From the NCBI GenBank assembly GCA_001586965.3, contig LUCW03001644.1:25001-72500 (forward strand): DNA of 47,500 bases. The letters are read 5' to 3'. A program made the position numbers and the translations under genes. The notes under the pieces are model-generated. The model saw only the letters and a program-made list of their open reading frames with translations, searched no databases and was not told the DNA's origin. Of this stretch, positions 10,141 through 47,500 are shown piece by piece; within the stretch, counting starts at the first letter, position 1, and every line of letters starts with the position of its first letter. This DNA is from Sphaeroforma sirkka (Eukaryota; Opisthokonta; Ichthyosporea; Ichthyophonida).

Positions 10141-12478
10141 TCCACTATAACGCTTTAGACGCTTTAGACGCTTTATTCACAATAAAACTTTAGACACTTT
10201 ATTCACTATATCGATTTAGACGCTTTATTCACATAGAGCATTAGACGCTTTAGACGCTCTATTCACTATATCGCTTTGGACGCTTTATTCACTTAAAGCT
10301 TTAGACACTTTATTCACTTAAAGCTTTAGACGCTTCAGACGCTTTATTCACTATATCGCTTTAGACGCATTATTCACTATAAAGCTTTAGACGCGTTATC
10401 CACCATAAAGCTTTAGACACTTTATTCATTTAAAGCTTTAGACGCTTTAGACGCTTTATTCACAATAAAGCTTTAGACACTTCATTCACTATATCGATTT
10501 AGACGCTTTATTCACATAGAGCTTTAGACGCTTTAGACGCTCTATTCACTATATCGCTTTGGACGCTTTATTCACTTAAAGCTTTAGACGCTTCAGACGC
10601 TTTATTCACTATATCGCTTTAGACGCATTATTCACTATAAAGCTTTAGACGCTTTATCCATCATAAAGCTTTAGACACTTTATTCATTTAAAGCTTTAGA
10701 CGCTTTATCCACCATGAAGCTTTAGACGCTTTATTCGCTATAACGTTTTAGACGCTTCACCATAAAGCTTTAGACGCTTTATCCATCATAAAGCTTTAGA
10801 CACTTTATTCATTTAAAGCTTTAGACGCTTTAGACGCTTTATTCACTATAACGCTTTAGACGCTTCATTATAAAGCTTTAGACTCTTTATTCACTATAAC
10901 GCTTTATACGCTTTATCCACCATGAAGCTTTAGACACTTTATTCATTTAAAGCTTTAGACGCTTTAGACGCTTTATCCACCATGAAGCTTTAGATACTTT
11001 ATTCATTTAAAGCTTTAGACGCTTTAGACGCTTTATTCACTATAACGCTTTAGACGCTTCATTATAAAGCTTTAGACTCTTTATTCACTATAACGCTTTA
11101 GACGCTTTATCCACCATGAAACTTTAGACACTTTATTCATTTAAAGCTTTAGACGCTTTAGACGCTTTATCCACCATGAAGCTTTAGACACTTTATTCAT
11201 TTAAAGCTTTAGACGCTTTAGACGCTTTATCCACCATGAAGCTTTAGACACTTTATTCATTTAAAGCTTTAGACGCTTTAGACGCTTCATTCACTATAAC
11301 GCTTTAGACGCTTCACTATAAAGCTTTAGACTCTTTATTCACTATAACGCTATAGACACTTCACTATAAAGCTTTAGACGCTTTATCCACCATGAAGCTT
11401 TAGACGCTTTATTCATTTAAAGATTTAGACGCTTTAGACGCTTTATTCGCTATAACGTTTTAGACGCTTCACCATAAAGCTTTAGACGCTTTATCCACCA
11501 TGAAGCTTTAGACACTTCACTATAAAGCTTTAGACTCTTTATCCACCATGAAGCTTTAGACGCTTTATTCATTTAAAGCTTTAGACGCTTTAAACGCTTT
11601 ATTCACTATAACGATTTAGACGCTTCACTATAAATCTTTAGACTCTTTATTCACTATAACGCTTTAGACGCTTCACTATAAAGCTTTAGACTCTATCCAC
11701 CATGAAGCTTTAGACACTATTCATTTAAAGCTTTAGACGCTTTAGACGCTTTATTCACTATAACGTTTTAGACGCTTCACTGTAAAGCTTTAGACGCTTT
11801 ATCCACCATGAAGCTTTAGACACTTCACTATAAGGCTTTAGACGCTTTATTCGTTTAAAGCTTTAGACGCTTTAGACGCTTTATTCACTATAACGCTTTA
11901 GACGCTTCACTATAAAGCTTTAGACGCTTTACCCACCATGAAGCTTTAGACACTTTATTCATTTAAAGCTTTAGACGTTTTAGACGCTTCATTCACTATA
12001 AAGCTTTAGACTCTTTATTCACTATAACGCTTTAGACACTTCACTATAAAGCTTTAGACGCTTTATCCACCATGAAGCTTTAGACGCTTTATTCATCTAA
12101 AGCTTTAGACGCTTTAGACGCTTTATTCACTATAAAGATTGGACGCTTGATCCACTATATCGCGTTAGACGCTTCACTATAAAGCTTTAGACGCTTTATC
12201 CACCATAAAGCTTTAGACGCTTTATTCATTTAAAGCTTTAGACGCTTTATCCACCATAAAGCTTTAGACGCTTTATTCATTTAAAGCTTTAGACGCTTTA
12301 TCCACTACAACGATTCAGACGCTTTAGACGCTATATTCACTAAAAAGCCTAGACGCTTTATCCACTATATCTCTTTAGACACTTTATTCCCTTAAAGCTT
12401 TAGACGGTCTATCAACTACAAAGCTTCAGACGCTTTATTCACTATAACGCTTAAGACGCTTATTCACCATAACGCTTT
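10141..12478. repeat. 2.3-kb satellite built on CTTTAGACG units
   Basis: A continuous array whose core word is GCTTTAGACGC, separated by a few linker types (TTTATTCACTATAA, TTTATCCACCATGAA, TTTATTCATTTAAA, TTCACTATAAA). The linkers recur in similar order, giving a loose higher-order period of roughly 75 to 130 bp over basic units of about 9 to 22 bp. The edges are more diverged than the centre. No coding potential is seen. Confidence 0.95.
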
Positions 12479-12659
12479 ATTCCCATCGTCCAAAAGGCTT
12501 GCTTCTGCCGTGGGCATCCGTGCGTGTCACCTTTCCGTACTAGAAAATCTCCTCGCGACGTCAGCGAGTCCTCCTATCGTTTGTATATATTCTCCACCGT
12601 ATTCGCCTGCTTGCATATATATAGTTAATAATAATACACATACAGTCGTAACAAAATAT

Positions 12660-13330
<671 letters not shown>

Positions 13331-13332
<2 letters not shown>

Positions 13333-14632
13333 GCCTAACTTCTCGTGCTACTCCAAGTGTTTATCCCAGATCGAATGCCCATGAGCGTCTGCGTCTTCGG
13401 TGTCGTTGAGCTATAGAGCACGCCTAATATTCAGTACCAAGTATACACAATCACCATGGAGTCTGACTGCTATCAAGGCTGTGTCCCTCCCAGTCGCCCT
13501 TGGTACTACCGTCCTGCAGTACCTAACCCTCTCCGCATATCACGCAGGGCACCTGCTGTATCTGTATGGCCACCACCTACTACATTCCACTATGAAAGGG
13601 ATGCGCATGCAAGCTATAGCCAATACCACAGAGAGACCACACCACCCACCAAACCAAACCAACCAAACCAAAACAAAACAGAATCAACCAAACCCCTACA
13701 AAGTATTCTGCCGCACACACACGGCGATTGTCCGGCCGCTCCCTCTGGCTATACCCTTTAGGCGATCTCCGTTGGAGTGTCGGATGTCTCGCCTTGGACG
13801 TTAGGTAGCTAAGTGGGTATGGTGGTAGTGTACTATATATCGTGATACACCGTTTAAAGGGGGTTCAAACTTATGATCATCTTTTGTTCTTTTGTTCTTT
13901 TTCGGGGGGTTTTCTTCTTTCAATTTTGACTTTTTCTGCCCTTCCCCTCATTCTCCCTCTAACAAACATCTTTTTATTTTCCCATAGCACCCCTGGAGGG
14001 CTGGTGCACTCGACTACATACGTACAGTAGCTGAAGTATATATACTACGTATAGTAGCTATAGTATATATATATACTTGTTGAGGGCTTATGTATGAGGC
14101 CCATTCCGATGCCATATAAGTACCTCCACCCATGCCATATAAGCACCTTCAACCATCCCCATAGTACGCCATGCTCTGTGTGTCGAGGCACGCGCAACAG
14201 GACAGTTTTCCCCGTCTTTCTATAAATAGCACCTGTTCTATAAATAGCACCTGGTGAGTGACACCCGAGCCGCATCTGTCCATGCCATAGCCTCCTTCTG
14301 AGCAACTATGACGTAGCTCTGAGACACAGGGGTACACACGCACTCTCTCACACACACGAGCTGCCAGCCAGCCCCATGTGTTGCTGTATAAAGTGCACAG
14401 TCTCTACCTACTGCGTACGTATCTTGTACATAGTACACACAAACAACCTCTGTACACAAAGCTGCGCCAAGCTTGCGCACGACCCATGGTATATCGGTGG
14501 TTGGACTCGCCGATTTGCCGGCTACTTGGTGACCAGCGACAGATCGGGCAGTCGCACAGGAACGGGATCGATTCTTAATATACATATATATATATATATA
14601 CAATGACCCATATATATATATATATATGCACA
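13331..14632. other. No recognised gene; one unassigned open frame
   Basis: The plus strand has an open frame at 13400-13804 (134 codons). Its middle part is hydrophobic (for example VALGTTVLQYLTLSAYHAG), followed by a low-complexity Asn/Gln/Thr/Pro stretch. A second frame overlaps it at 13456-13761. I recognise neither, and see no convincing splice sites or initiation context. A short (TA)n lies at about 14581-14627. Confidence 0.3.
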
Positions 14633-27711
<13,079 letters not shown>

Positions 27712-28402
27712 CTATAAATTGACTATGTGTTTGTTCTTTCCAAACTTGTGTGATAGTATGTGAGGTACACACTGTTCCGTTCACAATTATCGCCACATAT
27801 GTGCACTACTATGGGTCGTGATGGGACGCTGTCCGCTGACCAAGACTTACGCAATAAATAAAATGTGGTGGAAGTTGCCAAATGCCGACCCAAAGTTAAC
27901 TTTTTTTTTTATAATAATTGCAACGCGATTTCAAAAATGAAGTAATTAAAACAGGTGACCTATCCATTTTGAATGTTCGGTACATACTTTTACATCGTTC
28001 AGATTACATACCACAATATAATAGAGGGGGGCTTCGTACATATTGTGTGCATTTTTTAACGCAAATAGAGGTAGGAAACCAATCTACTTGTTTTATTCAG
28101 CAAGCTATGACGAAGTAGACGCTCGATTGGAAGTCAAATATAATACACACGATGACAAGACGACTATGTTTCCGAATTCCAGTTACAAATGTATATATAC
28201 ATAGCCCACTTGTATAGTTTAGAGGGTTATAATATATATATATATATATATATAAGAATATATATAAGAATATATATATTTAAGAATATATATATATATA
28301 TAAGAATATAAGAATATAAGAATATATATATTTAAGAATATATATATATATATAAGAATATAAGAATATAAGAATATAAGAATATAAGAATATAAGAATA
28401 TA

Positions 28403-28450
<48 letters not shown>

Positions 28451-28459
28451 TATATTCAC

Positions 28460-28498
<39 letters not shown>

Positions 28499-28509
28499 CA
28501 GAGATACAG

Positions 28510-28561
<52 letters not shown>

Positions 28562-28807
28562 GTTTTATGTATTGCTGTACTTTGGATACCTTAAAAACTA
28601 CTTAATGCGATATTTATACCTCATGTGGACAAAATCTCTGTTTTCTGATCGTGAGATGCGTTGATTGTTGACACAAATTTTATATAATATCAAAGTAGAA
28701 TACACGCAAGAATTGCTACAAAGCAGTGTAGATATTTGTATTGGCTGTAAAATACCACTTCAATTCTTTCCTTTTGCGGAAATGTGATTTTTTCTAGAGA
28801 CGGATGC

Positions 28808-28848
<41 letters not shown>

Positions 28849-29776
28849 TGTAACTCTGTTGAGATACATTGATTGCCGACAGGGTAAAGGGTTCCGACAA
28901 TACAGTAGATAAAGAGCACGCTCTGCACTGGCTACCGTGTGTATACCAATACCCACTAAAGCAGGCATACGGATATACCATTGTAGTTGCACTCCAGTAT
29001 GTACCATCGCGAGATGGCTTGATTGTTGACAGGCTCGGCTCGCTGTAGAATAAGAGTATGTACAGCAGTAATTCAATGATGTCTGAAACCGGCATACGAA
29101 TAGGCTGAGGACTTGCACTCAAGAGAGTAACGTCACGAGATGCACATTTTGAAAGTTGACAGGTGTATACACAACGCACAAGTATAAGAGTACTGAATAT
29201 ATACTGTATTATGACATGGCCCTCTAAAGTGAGAATTTCAAATAATATGCATGCCTGTAATATGTATGCCTGTCGATGTCAAAATGTAGTGTATCTGGTA
29301 TGCCTAAATCTGAGGACAAATAGACCATCGTTGAAATGCTCTCTCTCTCCAGTCTCTACAATTTACATATGTGATAACACAGTCTGTGTATATTTACAGT
29401 ATGGAGAGCGTGCGAGTCTCGGTTTGTTCTTCGTTGTCTGGTTGGTCCGTAGTTGTATGTGTAAACAGCGCAACTAGTTTTGAATAGGTTCCATTACCAC
29501 TGAAATCTTCTCCGTAAATTTGGTCCTATGCCGGATGGTCTATTTATATTTACCCAAAGTTCTTGCCCGCTTGTGGTGTCATGGTGATCTAGTTCAGAGT
29601 ATACGTTTAACGTAAACGCACAAACGGGTGATTTTTTTTCACACAAACTGCCCTAAATATGTACTACGAATGAGCCAATATGTATGTAGGACTTCAGAAC
29701 CCAAACATTCCATGGCCTGCTCTCAGTGCTGCGCTCTCAACACAAGAAGCCATACCCAGAGGACCATGGACAGTCA

Positions 29777-29817
<41 letters not shown>

Positions 29818-30147
29818 GAAGTATAAAGGAGTGCATCATAAATAAACGTTTAACGAAAACGTAACATGCTTTGCAAAGTATAACGTAAGGGAGTCACTCG
29901 TCGATCTGATGATGACTGATAAGCTTTGGAACTAGCGGTCTATTCATATGAAGTCGAGTAAATATGCAAAAAAAAGCGTTCATCCTTTTTTATAGACAAG
30001 TCATATTCATTTGCATATGTATGTACATATGAAGGGAAACGAATAGACTACATATATACAGTAGACACATTCCCATCGCTGTACATACATTAGATTCATC
30101 AATAAATCAATACATATTTAGGTGCACCAGACACTACGAACTTCGCT
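27712..30147. other. Interval between the divergent RBM26/27 and MgtE genes
   Basis: No recognisable protein. It should contain the 5' end of RBM26/27 (minus) and the promoter or first exon of the MgtE gene (plus), but I could not place them. It holds an array of AAGAATATA units (about 28250-28400), (TA)n tracts at about 28230-28560, 28808-28845 and 29780-29815, and a (CA)n at 28512-28540. Confidence 0.5.
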
Positions 30148-34186
<4,039 letters not shown>

Positions 34187-34199
34187 GTGAGTACATGAT

Positions 34200-34766
<567 letters not shown>

Positions 34767-35394
34767 TCTTGTTGGTGCCCGTGATATCATGTTTATCTTA
34801 CGCATTGCATCCAACACAGTGCTGTCCTTCCTGCCTGAGTCAAACGCCAATCATCTCTCTACATTTACTCCCCCTATAGTCGTACTTTATGATTGCTCGT
34901 GGCGTCTTCAGTTGGTACGGGATGCGCTTCTGATGTGAAGAACACTAAAAGGAACCTCCAGGCTGAGGAATCTCTGGCGAAGCAACGGAATGGGACCAAA
35001 TTTTCGAGTCATACTCAACCTAATTTAAAGAGAGATTTGTACCAGTCTCAATCGTTAGTATATGTCATCTATCGTAGCCTATATGCGTCCTTGTGGTACT
35101 AGCGAACCAAAAGAAAGGGGAAGATGCATAAAGCGGGAACGATATGCAATCAGATGAGGGTGATAGTAAGCTACAGGTAGCAGAATGAGGCCGAGTCAAC
35201 TGTATGAAGCATGTATTGTATATGAGAAATGCATCTCAGGCAGCACGGGCAAAGGAAATGTGCGTAGACAAAGATAATTGGAGTGACAACGTCTACAGGA
35301 AAGCTCCTACGACAAAAGGGAAACAATCAGCTTTAGTGAATGAAACTAATAAAGTGAAGTACCGAGAATAGTATCGTACAAACGAACTAGAAAT

Positions 35395-35422
35395 ATGATC
35401 ATACAATTTTTTGTATGATCAT
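35395..35422. repeat. 12-bp perfect inverted repeat
   Basis: ATGATCATACAA, four T, then TTGTATGATCAT. It sits within a small array of related ACAATCATACAA units, suggesting an inversion of one unit. The U-rich loop would form a hairpin if transcribed. Confidence 0.75.
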
Positions 35423-35689
35423 GCAAGGAATTAGAGGTACAATCATACAACAAAACTAGAAGTAAAAACTTACAAATGAACTTTAAATACAATCACGCAA
35501 AGGCACTAAAAGTACAATCATACAACGAAAATAGAAATACAAGCAATCCAGCCGCCCGTGCGTGTATTGAGGAGACGACGACGCTCGAGAGAAATGATCG
35601 GCCCTTACGTAGCGAATGCCCGGAAAATATGCTCGTGCCGCCAACCCGCGTGTCTGTAGTCGATAAACTTTATATTTATATCCTATCTG

Positions 35690-36328
35690 CTGTCCCTCCG
35701 GCAAGTCATGCGTGTTAATATCACTTTTTTTCTTTCTTTTTCTGTTCTGGATTTTTGCTGGAACTTCTTACTTCTCTTCTTCGAGTCCTCTTCGTTTATT
35801 TGTCGGCACCATTTTCGTACTACTAGTATCCGCTGCGCCAAGTACAGCCCTACTACAGCCTAACAACTATTTACTTCTCTTCTTCGGGTCCTCTTTGTTT
35901 ATTCATCTGCATTATTTTCGTACTACTACTATCCACTGCGCCAAGTACAGCCCTACTACAGCCTTTTAAACAATTCACAACGCTTTCTTAGACTTGTTAG
36001 TAACACTTTTCAAATCACTTCTCATGCTATACACGTGTTGTTCATGTCTTGTATTCTTTTAACTACCCTCCTTCGTGTGCGAACCTCTTCTCCTGCCTTA
36101 ACTACTATTCTTCTTTGAGTCCTATTCCTGTTTCTTCTGCGCAGGTCTCTTACAACTGTCCACTTCTACTAAGCGGTGTCCTACTACTAGTACTGCCCTA
36201 CAATTATTAACCACATTTCTCAGGTCTGTTGGTAATAATGTTTTAATCACTTCTAATGTTATATACATGTTTTTAAGTTTTATATTCTCCTAACTACCCT
36301 CCTTGCCGCAAGTCATGCGTGTGAACCT
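35690..36328 (-). repeat. Degenerate tandem copies of the NOP2 3' exon
   Basis: GCAAGTCATGCGTGTTAATATC at 35701 matches GCAAGTCATGCGTGTGAACCTC at 36307, and CTTACTTCTCTTCTTCGAGTCC recurs at about 35768 and 35873 against 36359 in the real exon. The segment at 36096-36190 resembles the GAGTCC to CTTCTGCGCAGG part of that exon. The copies are mutated and have no conserved frame, so they are relics downstream of the stop codon. Confidence 0.75.
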
Positions 36329-46717
<10,389 letters not shown>

Positions 46718-47500
46718 GTTTACAACTGGGATACAATGTCTTTACGGAACACAACACAACACAACACAAACAGTTGTAACGTCTACTGTATACTATACTA
46801 CACAACCCGTTAGTCCTATACGCACGGCCAAAATATACCAAAACAGCGGCAGCTCGAAATCAGGATTTTTCTGATAATACAGCTTTGAGTGTACCCCCAG
46901 TATTGAGCAGCGAGTGGTATGTGGGCGGACATGTGTTTCTTCCCGGTCGAGTTTTTGCCACAGATATTTGTGATAGTTGATTTCCACCAAAAAAAGAAAG
47001 AAAAAAAGCCAACGCAAGGGGCCTACGCCAAGCCCACGGCACCAGGATTCATGTGTGTGAATTTTGTTTCTAAAAACGAAAAAAAAAAAAAAAGGCAGAA
47101 TAGCCCATAACCCTAAAATCTCAAAACCCTACATGTATATGTCTTGCAACAAGAGAGTGACAGTCGACACTCGGCAGACCAGATAAACACTATCCGCTAC
47201 TACTACATAGAGATGACCCAGATACGAGTGGTCTCTGCAGTCTTAACACAGGGGTAAACACGGGTACAGATCAGAGATATAAGGATAAATACAGTATGTC
47301 TAGGATACTACCCTAGCCTGTTTAATCCATAAGGCTATAACTACCTGTAAGTATCTCTGAGTCTCTCAGGGCATAACATAGACTATCTGCAAGGCAAGTG
47401 TTATGACTTCAGTTGCAACTACACCACTGGCACTAGTTACTGAGTGTCAAATAGATTGAGGACCAGAGCCAACTCCAACTGAGTACTGAAGCGTATATGG
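46718..47500. other. Region upstream of NOP2; no recognised gene
   Basis: It probably includes the NOP2 promoter, but I find no TCT-like pyrimidine motif like those of the ribosomal protein genes. Purine-rich A-tracts lie at about 46990-47010 and 47078-47093, and CCCTAAAATCTCAAAACCCT stands at about 47110. No other feature is supported. Confidence 0.45.

Larger units (their letters stand above)
34770..36328. other. Interval between MgtE and NOP2 (convergent 3' ends)
   Basis: No recognised complete gene. A frame at 34767-34876 ([17 protein letters not shown]) is weakly hydrophobic but has no acceptor before it. The stretch 35375-35545 repeats GTACAATCATACAACGAAA-like units. From 35690 on it becomes degenerate copies of the NOP2 3' end. 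Confidence 0.45.

Noticed and set aside
34767..34886. Last MgtE exon ([10 protein letters not shown] frame)
   Set aside because: Weakly hydrophobic, but no AG lies upstream within the TA tract and the frame ends without the family's expected terminal segment.

Overview
This window is eukaryotic nuclear DNA. It carries split genes with GT-AG introns of about 200 to 1900 nt, wrapped in very large amounts of (TA)n and (CA)n microsatellite, minisatellite and satellite DNA. I see no transposase, reverse transcriptase or CRISPR. The proteins look like those of an opisthokont or close relative. The repeat load, the animal-like ribosomal-protein promoters and the RBM26/27 architecture make a unicellular holozoan (for example an ichthyosporean) my best guess, but the sequence does not prove it.

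Layout. (1) 877-1391, minus: two internal exons of a PI-PLC X-domain protein. One exon is partly tandem-duplicated. (2) 4040-8334: a head-to-head pair of ribosomal protein genes, eL8/RPL7A (minus) and eS4/RPS4 (plus). They share a roughly 750 bp intergenic promoter, and each has the same 11-nt TCT-like pyrimidine initiator just before the start codon. Both have a first coding exon that is only ATG, and each hosts a box C/D snoRNA in an intron. (3) 8367-14632: no recognisable gene; 2.3 kb of CTTTAGACG satellite, then (TA)n. (4) 14633-27711, minus: a 14-exon homologue of RBM26/RBM27 (fission yeast Rmn1, fly Swm), an exosome-linked RNA-binding protein, with introns full of minisatellites. (5) 30148-34186, plus: a single-domain MgtE/SLC41-type magnesium transporter whose last exon I could not place. 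(6) 36329-46717, minus: a complete 12-exon NOP2 (NSUN1) rRNA m5C methyltransferase. (7) 46718-47500: nothing recognised.

Exon boundaries were built by hand. For RPL7A, RPS4, RBM26/27, MgtE and NOP2, every junction I give conserves reading phase and matches the family alignment as I remember it.

Function. RPL7A, RPS4, NOP2 and the two snoRNAs all serve ribosome production. RBM26/27 acts in nuclear RNA decay. The MgtE protein and the PLC are unrelated neighbours.

The most unusual structural signal is that tandem duplications repeatedly straddle exon-intron boundaries. Splice donors, acceptors and exon edges have been copied into the adjoining intron at a dozen or so places. Two of these have grown into regular arrays: 34 x 30 bp starting exactly at an RBM26/27 donor, and 5 x 60 bp containing a NOP2 acceptor.
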